From NCBI RefSeq assembly GCF_001618865.1, contig NZ_CP015136.1, positions 1,089,001-1,153,000 of the forward strand: 64,000 nt of DNA, read 5' to 3'. Numbering within the stretch: position 1 is the first letter of the stretch; each line of letters begins with the position of its first letter. A program made the translations under genes and the position numbers. Below, piece after piece: positions 1 to 9,757 of this stretch. This DNA comes from Luteitalea pratensis. GTDB lineage: Bacteria > Acidobacteriota > Vicinamibacteria > Vicinamibacterales > Vicinamibacteraceae. The notes beneath the pieces are model-generated. The model was given only the letters and a program-made list of their open reading frames with translations, was not told the origin of the DNA and ran no database searches.

Positions 1-1
1 G

Positions 2-1177
2 TTTTGGGCGGTCCGAAGCCGCGGCGCCGAGGACGAGACGCCCGATTCGCGGACGCTTCAGCGCGGGTTCGATGGCGTTCCGCTCATCGAGGCCGACGAC
101 CGCGCCGTCGCGGACATACCGTTCTTCAACGACTGGGTACGACATTCCGATCGCGATGCGTACTGGCAGGCCATCGACGGCGACCGGCGCGCGGCGCTGT
201 TGCAGGGACCGGTGCTCCTGACGGCCGGGTGGTTCGATCCGTTTCTGCCGGGTCAGCTCGCCGACTTCGTTCGGATCCGGCGCGAGGGCCGTGCTGATGT
301 GGCGGCGTCGACGAGATTGACTGTTGGCCCGTGGGCGCATGCGGAAACCGTCACGCTGCCCGGCGATGTCCGTACCCGCAACTACCGTCTCGAGAGCCTG
401 GCTCCGACGATTCCATGGTTCGATCGTCAGCTTCGTTCGGCTGGACGTGGCGTTCAGCCCGACGCGCCAGTGCGCATCTACGTGATGGGCGCAAACGTGT
501 GGCGCGACGAGCAGGACTGGCCGCTCGCACGCGCGCGGGCGACGCCGTTCTACCTGCGGAGCGGTGGACGCGCGAACTCGGCGTCAGGGGATGGACAGCT
601 GTCGATCGACGCCCCGAGCGAAAACGAGCCGGCGGACACATTCGCGGCCGATCCGCAGCGTCCCGTTCCCACGCGCGGCGGCGCGACGCTTGGTCCTGGC
701 GCCGGCGTGGCGCGACAGAACGACGTCGAGATGCGTGACGACGTCCTCGTCTACACGACCGCGCCGCTGCCGGAGGACGTGGAGGTGACCGGGCCGATCG
801 CCGCGACGCTCTACGTCGCCTCGTCTGCGCCGCACACCGACTTCACCGCCAAACTCGTCGATGTCCACAGTGACGGCAACGCGTACAACGTCACGGACGG
901 CGTTGTCCGGCGTGCCTACACCGCACACGCCAATCCGGCGGACGCCGAGCCGGGGGCGATCGAGATCATGTTGTGGCCCACGAGCATGGTGTTTCGTCAG
1001 GGACATCGCATCCGACTGGAAGTGGCGTCCAGCAATTTCCCACGCTTCGATAGCAACCCGAACACAGGCGCCCCGATTGCAAGCGCAGTCGCGACGGCTG
1101 TCGCGAGGCAGGCCGTTCATCACGGACCGGGCGCGCCCTCGCGAATCGTCCTGCCGGTTGTTCCCGGGCCTCGATGA
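2..1177 (+). CDS. CocE/NonD family hydrolase, C-terminal part (gene starts upstream of the window)
   Basis: The reading frame is open from the window edge, so the N-terminus and probably the catalytic Ser are outside. The first visible residues (about 60 codons before the first internal ATG at 200) read like the alpha/beta-hydrolase cap of the CocE/S15 family (FFNDWVRHSDRDAYW). The motif AGWFDPF follows, with a His-containing segment VGPWAHAE. The C-terminal half is the jelly-roll X-Pro dipeptidyl-peptidase C domain (DVLVYTTAPLPEDVEVTGP ... DFTAKLVDV ... GHRIRLEVASSNFPRFDSNPNTG). Family members hydrolyse acyl esters or amides, and many are secreted in soil bacteria; the substrate cannot be told here. 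The stop overlaps the next start (ATGA), so the two are translationally coupled. Confidence 0.9.
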   Translation, partial: FWAVRSRGAEDETPDSRTLQRGFDGVPLIEADDRAVADIPFFNDWVRHSDRDAYWQAIDGDRRAALLQGPVLLTAGWFDPFLPGQLADFVRIRREGRADVAASTRLTVGPWAHAETVTLPGDVRTRNYRLESLAPTIPWFDRQLRSAGRGVQPDAPVRIYVMGANVWRDEQDWPLARARATPFYLRSGGRANSASGDGQLSIDAPSENEPADTFAADPQRPVPTRGGATLGPGAGVARQNDVEMRDDVLVYTTAPLPEDVEVTGPIAATLYVASSAPHTDFTAKLVDVHSDGNAYNVTDGVVRRAYTAHANPADAEPGAIEIMLWPTSMVFRQGHRIRLEVASSNFPRFDSNPNTGAPIASAVATAVARQAVHHGPGAPSRIVLPVVPGPR

Positions 1178-1809
1178 TTACCGAACCCAGCACACTGGTG
1201 ACCGATTACCTGCTCGCCACCCTGTGCCTGTGGCTCGCGTGGCGCTTACGGGCGAGGCCCCTCGCCGCACATCGGCGGGCGGTCAGGTTGTTCTCAGCGG
1301 CACTTGCGGCCACGGCGGCAGGAAGCTTCGCAGGCGGCACCTATCACGGCTTCAAGATCGTTCTCTCGGATGGCGTTGCCGGCGCGATCTGGACGACCAG
1401 CACGATCGCGATCGGCGCAGCGGCGTGCCTGTTGCTGTCTGCGGTGTTGACCGCCGGCGTGCGCGAGCCGGCGCGGCGTTGGCTGCTGGTTGCGGTATGG
1501 GGACAGTTTGCGGCGTACGCGCTCTGGATGCTCCAGCACGATGAGTTCGTGAATGTCATCATCGAGTACGGTTCGGCCCTGCTCATTATCGCGTTGCTCT
1601 ACCTCGGTCTTCCGACGCTGCGGTATCACCGGTCGGCTCGATGGATCATCGCCAGTATCGTCGTGACGATCGCCGCAGCCGCAGTGCAACAGAGTGGAAT
1701 CGATGTGCACGTCTACCTGAATCACAACGACTTGCAACACCTCATACAGATGATCGCGGTCGCGCTGCTCTACAAAGGTGGCGCGGAGCTTCGTGATGCG
1801 GTGGGTTAA
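1174..1809 (+). CDS. Multipass membrane protein of unknown function (possible CREST/ceramidase-like fold)
   Basis: 211 residues, about six or seven hydrophobic segments. The start is fixed by the 4-base ATGA overlap with the upstream hydrolase stop. Conserved-looking polar residues lie inside or next to membrane segments: GTYHG near residue 55, QHDEF near 113, and NHNDLQH near 189. This spread of His and Asp residues in a seven-helix protein recalls the CREST superfamily (alkaline ceramidases, PAQR receptors), but that is inference from pattern only. There is no signal peptide and no soluble domain. Co-transcription with a hydrolase suggests an envelope or lipid-related role. Confidence 0.75.
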   Translation: MITEPSTLVTDYLLATLCLWLAWRLRARPLAAHRRAVRLFSAALAATAAGSFAGGTYHGFKIVLSDGVAGAIWTTSTIAIGAAACLLLSAVLTAGVREPARRWLLVAVWGQFAAYALWMLQHDEFVNVIIEYGSALLIIALLYLGLPTLRYHRSARWIIASIVVTIAAAAVQQSGIDVHVYLNHNDLQHLIQMIAVALLYKGGAELRDAVG

Positions 1810-1842
1810 CAGCGCGTGGTGCGATTCACCATGGGCTGTCGA

Positions 1843-1917
1843 CTCGCCGCTGAGTGCCTTCAACATCACCTCTTGCACCGTCATTACCCGCTCCCACGCG
1901 GCGTCGGGATACGACAT
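1843..1917 (-). pseudogene. Relic of a transposase N-terminus (ISNCY/IS481-like helix-turn-helix)
   Basis: The first 25 codons of a minus-strand ORF read MSYPDAAWERVMTVQEVMLK and onward. This resembles the start of helix-turn-helix transposases that begin with 'WERxMxxQEVxLRAxSG'. After the 25th residue the similarity stops and the frame continues as antisense of the neighbouring gene, so only a fragment is left. Between 1946 and 1995 there is a small hairpin (CCGCTT TCG AAGCGG, 1946-1960) and a direct repeat of AGCGGTCARATCA at 1956 and 1981, which could be part of an old element end. The rest of the 1810-2106 gap shows nothing else. Confidence 0.45.
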
Positions 1918-2106
1918 GGAGCACCTCAGCTCTGTCGTCTCCCAGCCGCTTTCGAAGCGGTCAGATCACTTGCTCTCGGGAGCGGTCAAATCATGTACTC
2001 CCTACAGCACCCCTGAGAACGGCCCTTCTGTTGCCTCCCGACGGCGCTAATGCTTGCTATCGTCGCTGGCGTCTTTGCCCGTTCGCGGTGTATGCGCGTG
2101 ATGAGA

Positions 2107-2526
2107 TCACCGCGAAAAACGGCGCCGGCGGGCGAGTGCCAGCGAGGCGAATGCCAGCCCGACCATGGCGAAGGATGACGGCTCCGGTACGGTTAAGCTC
2201 GGCGGGTTGACGGAGCCTGGTACGAAAGTGCTGAGGAACCCGCTCGTATCGGATCGCGTGACTGCGATATTTCCGTTGACGACGAACGCACCACTGCCTC
2301 CCCCATTTTGGTTGGTGATAGTGATGACGAGGGGAGCCAACGGAATATTTACGGTATCCGTGGCAGGTTGCACCGTTGTCGAAGTTTGGAGGATGGTGCC
2401 CAAGAGCAGGCCCTGGGAACCGGAGAGAACTCCCGAATTCGCTCCGTTGTTCGCTGCGTAGATGCTCAGGCTGGACCCGGCCCCGTAGCCGGTCACCGTG
2501 GTTACCGGGGCGACGCTATAAGAAGA
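2107..2526 (-). pseudogene. C-terminal fragment of a PEP-CTERM exported protein
   Basis: The frame ends with a typical PEP-CTERM sorting tail: VPEPSSF, a hydrophobic helix (AMVGLAFASLALA) and an Arg-rich end. Such tails direct proteins to exosortase for cell-envelope attachment. The preceding 110 residues are Gly/Ser/Asn/Thr-rich, as in secreted members of the class. There is no signal peptide. The only nearby start is a GTG at 2496, and upstream the frame runs into sequence of another truncated gene and then a stop near 2620, so the N-terminal part is missing. The left border of about 2526 is where protein-like sequence appears to begin; it is an estimate. Confidence 0.6.
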
Positions 2527-2838
2527 TGAAACCGATCGTCGGTGCGGTACTTCGTCCTGAGCGTGGCCACCACGGCCGGATCGTTCAATTCGAGCTCGCT
2601 TCTGAGCACGCGTCCGGTATCAGCGTCGATCCAGAACTGGCCATGGGCAAAGATGTCCCGGCCGCGTTGTCCTTTGATGACGGCGGGCCGTCTCTGCTCA
2701 CGATACCCTACGATCCAGACGCTTGCCCGAGCGGTACGATCCTGCCTCTCGAGCGAATAACGTCTGACCTTCTGAAGCGGCCGAAAAACACACGAGAAGC
2801 CCAGTCGCGCCAAGAAACAGCCGCGGGCGCCGTGCCAT
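2502..2838 (-). pseudogene. Truncated secreted protein of a TolA/LolA-like hypothetical family, frameshifted
   Basis: A plausible start at 2838 encodes a signal-peptide-like stretch (MARRPRLFLGATGLLVCFSA). The recognisable body lies in another frame: VWIVGYREQRRPAVIKGQRG, then FWIDADTGRVLRSELEL and TLRTKYRTDDRF. The 'WIDxxTGRVLRSEL' pattern is seen in secreted acidobacterial proteins of unknown function. The similarity ends abruptly at about 2525, exactly where the PEP-CTERM fragment begins. The normal continuation (a short 'VPVEMRE'-like segment) is lost. I read this as the 5' remains of one gene joined to the 3' remains of another. Family naming is tentative. Confidence 0.45.
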
Positions 2839-2882
2839 GAGCCGACTATACTGCAGGACTGAATCAAGAGAGGAGCGCGAGA

Positions 2883-4115
2883 ATGAGACGCACGATCGCG
2901 GCCGCTTCAATCTTCGCCGTCACCCTGGTGTCGCTGACCATTTCTGCGCAGCAGCGCACAGCGCCTACGCCGGCCGCGCAGGGCGCGCGGCCACAGTCGT
3001 CGGCGACGTACTTCCCGGATCGCTTTGAATGGCAGCACAAGCGCCCTGAGGAAGTCGGCATGAACGCCGCGCTCGTCGCCGAGGCCGTGAAGGCCGCGGC
3101 GAGCCAGGAAATCGCCGGCAACCGCGATCTGGCCCTCGAGGCCGCGACGACCTTCGGGAGAAACGAACCGTTCGACACCGTCATCGGTCCGCTCAAGCCG
3201 CGCGGACCGGCAAGCGGCGTCATCGTGCACAACGGCTACATCGTCGCCGAGTGGGGCGAGCCGATCCGCGTCGACGTGACCAACAGCGTGACGAAGACGT
3301 TTCTCACGACGGTGATCGGCCTTGCCTGGCAGCGAGGGCTGATTCGTGACGTCAACGACTACGCGCGCGACTACATGCCGCCGGGCGTGGATCTCTTCGA
3401 AGCCGAGCACAATCAGAAGATCAAGTGGGATCACCTGCTCCGCCAGACGAGCGACTGGCAGGGCACCCTCTGGGGCAAGCCCGACTGGGCGGATCGGCCC
3501 GAAGGCAAGACGGCGGCCGACTGGCCGAATCGTCCGCTTCGTGAGCCGGGCACGCATTTCAAGTACAACGACGTCCGCGTCAACGCGATGTCGCTCGCGG
3601 CGCTGCAGGTCTGGCGTCGTCCGCTGCCCGCGGTGTTGAACGAGATGGTGATGGAGCCAATCGGCGCGTCGTCGACCTGGCGTTGGTACGGGTACGAAAA
3701 TTCCTGGGTCGATATCGACGGACAGAAAGTGCAGTCGGTGTCGGGCGGTGGACACTGGGGCGGCGGCATATTCATCAACGCCTATGACATGGCGCGCTTC
3801 GGGTACCTCTTCCTGCACAATGGGAAGTGGAAGGATCGCCAGATCGTGTCGGAGAAGTGGATCGAGATGGCGAGAACGCCAGGCCCGGCCAATCAGAACT
3901 ACGGTTATGCCAACTGGTATCTGAACACCGACGGCAAGCAGGTACCGACGGCTCCGACAAGCGCCGTGCGATTTGTCGGCAACGGCAACAACATCATCTA
4001 CATCGACTGGCAGAACGATCTCGTCATCGTCACACGCTGGTCGAACGGCTTGAACGATCTCGTTGAGAAGACGATCGCATCGCTCAAGCGCTCGCCCACG
4101 ACTGCGGGCCAGTAA
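2883..4115 (+). CDS. Exported serine hydrolase, class C beta-lactamase-like
   Basis: 410 residues. An N-terminal signal peptide is present (MRRTIAAASIFAVTLVSLTISA). The catalytic SxxK is S135-V-T-K138 in 'TNSVTKTF', and the second motif is Y228-N-D. A 'GGGHWGGG' loop and the C-terminal 'VGNGNNIIYIDWQNDLVIV' strand fit the beta-lactamase/transpeptidase-like fold. Members of this group are usually esterases, D-aminopeptidases or penicillin-binding-like proteins, not true drug-resistance enzymes. The start is supported by GAGGAG seven bases upstream of the ATG. The gene stands alone, divergent from the broken genes before it. Confidence 0.9.
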   Translation: MRRTIAAASIFAVTLVSLTISAQQRTAPTPAAQGARPQSSATYFPDRFEWQHKRPEEVGMNAALVAEAVKAAASQEIAGNRDLALEAATTFGRNEPFDTVIGPLKPRGPASGVIVHNGYIVAEWGEPIRVDVTNSVTKTFLTTVIGLAWQRGLIRDVNDYARDYMPPGVDLFEAEHNQKIKWDHLLRQTSDWQGTLWGKPDWADRPEGKTAADWPNRPLREPGTHFKYNDVRVNAMSLAALQVWRRPLPAVLNEMVMEPIGASSTWRWYGYENSWVDIDGQKVQSVSGGGHWGGGIFINAYDMARFGYLFLHNGKWKDRQIVSEKWIEMARTPGPANQNYGYANWYLNTDGKQVPTAPTSAVRFVGNGNNIIYIDWQNDLVIVTRWSNGLNDLVEKTIASLKRSPTTAGQ

Positions 4116-4126
4116 GACGGCAGGAA

Positions 4127-4146
4127 GGGCGGGAGGGGCAGGGGGG
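4127..4146 (+). other. Potential G-quadruplex just downstream of the serine hydrolase
   Basis: Four G-runs separated by one or two bases (GGG C GGG A GGGG CA GGGGGG) start 12 bases after the stop codon, on the coding strand. This meets the usual G3+N1-7 rule. No T-rich terminator is seen between the two convergent genes, so the structure could mark the 3' end of the transcript. This is prediction from sequence pattern only. Confidence 0.4.
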
Positions 4147-4332
4147 CAGGAAGGGAAAACTTTCGGCCCTACCTGGCACCGTTCACGTGCGGCGTCAGGA
4201 CGGCCGCGATGAAATTGTGCATGGGCGTTGGCTCGCCCAGTTCCTGGCCAATGCGGACGACGGCGCGTCGCGCGTTGCGTCGACTTAAGAGCTCGGCGGC
4301 GCACTCGCGCCGGCCTGGCCGCACGCCCTGTG

Positions 4333-4836
4333 TCACGCGGTGGCGAGCCGGGGCCGCCGGGCGAAGAGGCCGTGCAGAATGCGGTCGAGGCCGGCGAAGC
4401 GGCCGCTTCCTGTCGCGAAGATGACGACGAGCGCGCACAGCTCCACCAGGTTCTTGTTCACCACGAGATAGCTGCCTTCGGTGGGAATCGAATAGAAGTA
4501 GCCCACAAACGGCGGGTTGCACAGATAGAACATCGACAGGAACGCGATCCCGCCGATGCTCGCCAGCCGCGTGAACAGACCCAGAATCAGGCAGAGCCCG
4601 ACCAGCGTCAGCCCCCACATCGTGATGAGGTCGGCGTTGGCGAGCAGGTTCGGCTGCGCGGCCAGCCACCGGAACAGCTCCGCGAAGGGACCGCGCGACT
4701 GCTTCATGTAGCCCGCTGCCGACCACGAGGGCGACGTCAGTTTGGCGAGGCCCTCGTACAAGAAGTGCCACCCCACGAACACCCGCAACACCGTAATCGC
4801 GATGAGAGGCCAGCGGGCGCCTTTGACGTCTTCCAT
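4333..4836 (-). CDS. DoxX family membrane protein
   Basis: 167 residues with four predicted membrane helices and the DoxX signature region 'LRVFVGWHFLYEGLAKL' near the N-terminus. A later segment, GLTLVGLCLILGLFTRLASIGG, is also typical. DoxX proteins form small membrane assemblies, often linked to quinone or thiosulfate redox or to envelope stress, and the exact activity is unclear. The start is set at the second ATG (4836), because AGGAG ends directly at the first ATG (4842) but lies six bases before the second. Only a few bases separate it from the oxidoreductase stop upstream, so the two are an operon. Confidence 0.88.
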   Translation of the reverse strand: MEDVKGARWPLIAITVLRVFVGWHFLYEGLAKLTSPSWSAAGYMKQSRGPFAELFRWLAAQPNLLANADLITMWGLTLVGLCLILGLFTRLASIGGIAFLSMFYLCNPPFVGYFYSIPTEGSYLVVNKNLVELCALVVIFATGSGRFAGLDRILHGLFARRPRLATA

Positions 4837-4845
4837 GTCCATCTC

Positions 4846-6273
4846 CTAGATCTTGAAATCTTCGGGCTTGAACGCCAGGCGCGTGTTCGCCTCGATCGCC
4901 TCGTTGACCTTGAGGACGGCGACTGCGGTCTGATACGCCTCCTCGGACGGGCAATTGAGTTTCGCCGTGCCGCGCACGGCGTCGAAGAAGTTCTGCAGAT
5001 GCGGCTGATGATAGGGGTCGCGCAGCGCCACCGGCACCGTGTGACGGTCGGGCGCGACCGACTCGCGCACGTCGGCAATCGCGCCGGTGTCGCTCTGCGC
5101 CTTCGCCTCCTGCACCTGCGGAGCGCTGACGTAGCCTTTCTGGATCCACGCGTCCCAGGCGGGGGCATTCGGGTCGCGATAGAGCGAGCCGGGGTTGTTC
5201 ACCTCCGACTCGGAGATGAGCAGCGTGCCCTGATCGCCCATGAAGGTCTCGAAATAGCCCTGGCTGCCGTTGGTCGTCTGCGTCTGGTAGTACGCCTTGG
5301 CCGGACCGAGCGGCGTGTCGTAGTCGTAGACCACCATGACCGTGTCGTACCACTCGTGGGTCTTCGGTTCGTAGTACAGCCGTCCGCCGCTCGCCATCAC
5401 GTGTGAGGGGTTCGCCCCGAGGAACCAGCTGTAGATATCGATCTGGTGCGATCCGAGGTCGACGATCGGCCCGCCGCCCTTACCCTTGTACCAGCGCCAG
5501 TTGCGGAACTGGTGCATGTCCTTGAAGCCATACTGCGTGAGCTGAGCCTGGGGGATAGCGTAGCGCTCGGGCGCGCCGAGGTCCGGCGTCACCGCGCGGT
5601 TCCACTGGCCGTTCACCGTCACGATGCGGCCGAGCAGCTTCGCCTCGCCGAGCAGCTTCTGGTAGCAGTGGAGGTAGCGCGGGTTCGATCGGCGCTGGTG
5701 GCCGATCTGGAGGAGCTTGCCGGTCTGGCGGGCGGCGGCCACCATGCTGCGCGCGCCCTCGAGCGTGTTCGACATCTCCTTTTCGCAGTACACGTGCTTG
5801 CCGGCCTCGAGGCAGTCAATCGCGTGCTGCGCGTGCCAGAAGTCCGGAGTCGCGATGATGACCGCGTCGAGCGCCTTTTCCTTGTCGAGCATCTCGCGGT
5901 AGTCCGCGTACCCGTTCACCTCGTGCTTGAATCGCTTGAGGGTGTTGACCGCTCGTCGTTGGTTGTAGTCGGTCCAGATGTCGCAGACGGCGCGGAAGCG
6001 GAGCCCCGGGATGCGAAGCATGGCTTCGGTCAGCACCTGGCCCTGCGCGCCGACGCCGAGGAGGGCGACGTTGATCTCCTGCAGGCCGGCCGGGGTCGCC
6101 GGCGACGCCGCGGCCGCGGCGGCCCGCGTCTCCTGATACCCACGTTGCTGCTGCCACGCGTAGCCGAATAGTCCCAGCGCCGGGACCGTGGACAGCCCCA
6201 TGAGCAGGTCGCGCCGATCGAGCTTTTTCGGTCCCTCGGCCGCGCCCTTGCCCTTCTCGTTCTCGCCAGCCAT
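4846..6273 (-). CDS. Exported Gfo/Idh/MocA family oxidoreductase
   Basis: 475 residues. The N-terminus carries a twin-arginine-like signal (RRDLLMGLSTVPALGLFGYA), so the protein is probably exported with its nucleotide bound, as for glucose-fructose oxidoreductase. A Rossmann motif VALLGVGAQGQV follows near residue 70. The usual EKP motif of the family is present as EKE ('HVYCEKEMSNT'), keeping the Lys. The C-terminal alpha/beta domain contains GGGPIVDLGSHQIDIYSWFLG, with the conserved D..H pair. Substrates in this family are sugars, inositols or sugar nucleotides; none can be assigned. AGGAGA lies seven bases before the ATG. DoxX follows directly. Confidence 0.9.
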   Translation of the reverse strand: MAGENEKGKGAAEGPKKLDRRDLLMGLSTVPALGLFGYAWQQQRGYQETRAAAAAASPATPAGLQEINVALLGVGAQGQVLTEAMLRIPGLRFRAVCDIWTDYNQRRAVNTLKRFKHEVNGYADYREMLDKEKALDAVIIATPDFWHAQHAIDCLEAGKHVYCEKEMSNTLEGARSMVAAARQTGKLLQIGHQRRSNPRYLHCYQKLLGEAKLLGRIVTVNGQWNRAVTPDLGAPERYAIPQAQLTQYGFKDMHQFRNWRWYKGKGGGPIVDLGSHQIDIYSWFLGANPSHVMASGGRLYYEPKTHEWYDTVMVVYDYDTPLGPAKAYYQTQTTNGSQGYFETFMGDQGTLLISESEVNNPGSLYRDPNAPAWDAWIQKGYVSAPQVQEAKAQSDTGAIADVRESVAPDRHTVPVALRDPYHQPHLQNFFDAVRGTAKLNCPSEEAYQTAVAVLKVNEAIEANTRLAFKPEDFKI

Positions 6274-6434
6274 CTGTGTCTCCTGCGTCTTTGCGCCGGC
6301 CCCTCGGGCCGCCGACCAAGTGGCAGCGCGGCGGTCCGGGTTCAGGCCGATGGCACTCGGGCCATGGCCGGCCCGCGCGCAAGTCTATCGCCGCGGACCC
6401 TCTGTGGCCCTGCCAGGCGAACATCGTTCGTGTC

Positions 6435-7415
6435 TCAAGGACCCGCCGCCGATTCGGAGGCGTCGGCATGGAGACTGCCGAAGTGGAGCAGTTCCACCTC
6501 GCCGGGCCGGCCGTCAGCGCCCTCCGGTAACACCCAGGCCTCCAGCCCGGGACTGCGCTCGCAGAGCGCCGCGATCTCCTCGATCCCGAGCAACATGAAC
6601 GCCGTCGTCAGGGCGTCGGTGACCGCGGTCGCGGCCAGTCTGGGCCCTTCACCGACCGACGCCCGAGCCTGCGCTGGCTCCGGCCGTGGCGCCGCCACCC
6701 AGGCGGCGCGGCGACCGCGGACGGGCAGGCCGGTGAGCGGTTCGACGATGTGATCGCCCTTCTGGATGCCGGACGCCCCCAGCGCGGTCTGCCGCAGCGA
6801 AAGGCGGGTGAGCACCCGTGAGGGCGCGCCGGGATCGCTCAGCGTCAGCGGCCAGCCTTCGCGTCCATCCGGCGCCTCGAGGGTGAGGACGGAACTGAAG
6901 CCCCCGTGAACGAGCGCCCGCCGAAGCCCCCAGTCCTCGAGCACTTCCGCCATCAAGTCGACCGCGTAACCCTTGCCGATGCCGCCGAGATCGAGGCGGA
7001 CCCCCTCTTGTGTGGCGCGCACGACGCAGTCCTCTGCGTCGAACTCGAGCGAGGGCAGCCCGGTGCCGATCGAGACGTCGAACGCGCCGCCCGTCAGTTC
7101 GAACACGTGCCGCGCGATGACGAGACACTCCAGCGTCGTGGCGCTCACCCGGGTACTCTCACCCGCGGCCAAGTGATTGATTCGAGTGATGTCGCTGTTG
7201 GCGACGAAGCGGCTCAGCTCGCGCTCGAGGCGGTCAGTCAGATCGAAAGCCGCCTGCGCCGCCTGCGCCGCGTACCGCTCATCGGGATGCGCCGCATGCA
7301 CCTCGAAAACGGTGTGCATCGCCTCATGCGAGTAGCGCCGCGCGTCGCTCGCGCGCGGCCCCTCGATCCCGACCCCTCCATCTCCGTCCATGTGTACTCG
7401 CTGGCCGATGCCCAT
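6435..7415 (-). CDS. apbE: FAD:protein FMN transferase (ApbE family)
   Basis: 326 residues. ApbE transfers FMN from FAD to a Thr or Ser of partner proteins, usually on the periplasmic side. Recognisable parts are the AMHTVFEV N-terminal strand, the ELSRFVANSDITRIN helix, LDLGGIGKGYAVD, HGGFSSVLT, DHIVEPLTG and the C-terminal ATAVTDALTTAFMLLG with the Mg-binding D..T motif. No clear lipoprotein or Sec signal is seen, so its location is uncertain. No strong ribosome site precedes the first ATG; a second in-frame ATG at 7391 is also possible. It sits between two exported Gfo/Idh/MocA genes on the same strand. No obvious flavinylation target was seen in the window. Confidence 0.9.
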   Translation of the reverse strand: MGIGQRVHMDGDGGVGIEGPRASDARRYSHEAMHTVFEVHAAHPDERYAAQAAQAAFDLTDRLERELSRFVANSDITRINHLAAGESTRVSATTLECLVIARHVFELTGGAFDVSIGTGLPSLEFDAEDCVVRATQEGVRLDLGGIGKGYAVDLMAEVLEDWGLRRALVHGGFSSVLTLEAPDGREGWPLTLSDPGAPSRVLTRLSLRQTALGASGIQKGDHIVEPLTGLPVRGRRAAWVAAPRPEPAQARASVGEGPRLAATAVTDALTTAFMLLGIEEIAALCERSPGLEAWVLPEGADGRPGEVELLHFGSLHADASESAAGP

Positions 7416-7437
7416 GACGGGCCGTCGGGCCGGGGAG

Positions 7438-8862
<1,425 letters not shown>

Positions 8863-8959
8863 CGTGTGCTCTCCTACGCCAGGGCCCGATCTCGTGGGCG
8901 GGTGCATCGTAGCGCATCATGCACGCGTCGACCGCGCCTCGTCGGCGGTCTGGACAGAT

Positions 8960-9757
8960 TCACCGACGGGCGCCAGGATTCCTGGTCGTCCCGTCACGTG
9001 GACGGTGGGTGACGCGCTCGCGCCAAATGTACCCGAGTTCGACCACCGCGCGGGCAAAGTCGTACCAGCGGAGCTTGGAGCCGGGGATGTCGTGCCACGC
9101 AGGCACGACGAGCTCGTAGAGACGATCCCGACGGGCGGGCTCGCCCGGAGCGACCGGCAACCGCAGGTAGCGGGCGATCAGTTCGACGTCGAAAATCCAC
9201 GGGCTGCGGAACGGCTCGGCGAACATCGTCGCCATCGACCCGTTCGCGCGCAGGACCTTTGCTCCGCACTGCGTGTCGTACACCGGCAGGTCAAGGGCGA
9301 AGGACACCGCGGTGGCGAAGACCCGGCCAAGGTAGTGGCGCGTCGCCTTCCGCCTGACGTCACGACCCATCAGCATGACGCGCGAGCCCAGCACGAACTC
9401 GATGGTCGGATGGTCGCGGAGCACGGCCATGAAATCGTCGACTGCCCGGAGTGGCGTCGAGAGGTCGGCGTCGAAGAATCCGACGAGCGCCGCGCGCTGG
9501 TCCAGTCCCGCGAGGATGCCGGCCCGCACCGCCTCGGCCTTGCCGCGGCGCGCCGTAAGCCGCAAGGTGGTAACCGCGTCAGGCGCCGCCTCGCGCATCC
9601 GCTCGAGGATGTCCCCCGTGGCGTCGACACTCCCATCGTCGACCATCACGAGCCGCACGCCCGGGTGGGTGGCGAGGAACTGCAGGAAGGCCTCGGGGGC
9701 GAGGCGGGCCGCCTCGTTGTAGCAGGGCACGACGAGGGCCAGCTCGGGAGGGGTCAT
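8960..9757 (-). CDS. Glycosyltransferase family 2 (dolichyl-phosphate-glucose/mannose synthase-like)
   Basis: 265 residues from the ATG at 9757, which overlaps the upstream stop as ATGA. The GT-A fold shows LALVVPCYNEAARL, VMVDDGSVDATGDIL, the metal-binding FFDADLSTP and the acceptor region DTQCGAKVLR followed by SPWIFDVELIARY. This pattern is that of ALG5/DPM1-like enzymes, which load a sugar on polyprenyl phosphate. No trailing membrane helices are present. Its tight coupling to a GT39-type integral membrane transferase suggests it makes the lipid-linked donor for that enzyme. Confidence 0.9.
   Translation of the reverse strand: MTPPELALVVPCYNEAARLAPEAFLQFLATHPGVRLVMVDDGSVDATGDILERMREAAPDAVTTLRLTARRGKAEAVRAGILAGLDQRAALVGFFDADLSTPLRAVDDFMAVLRDHPTIEFVLGSRVMLMGRDVRRKATRHYLGRVFATAVSFALDLPVYDTQCGAKVLRANGSMATMFAEPFRSPWIFDVELIARYLRLPVAPGEPARRDRLYELVVPAWHDIPGSKLRWYDFARAVVELGYIWRERVTHRPRDGTTRNPGARR

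Noticed and set aside
2907-4304. A 465-codon minus-strand ORF
   Set aside because: It is antisense to the serine hydrolase with SxxK and shows no protein-like features.
4228-5406. A 392-codon plus-strand ORF
   Set aside because: It is antisense to DoxX and the oxidoreductase, both of which have recognisable motifs; the product has none.
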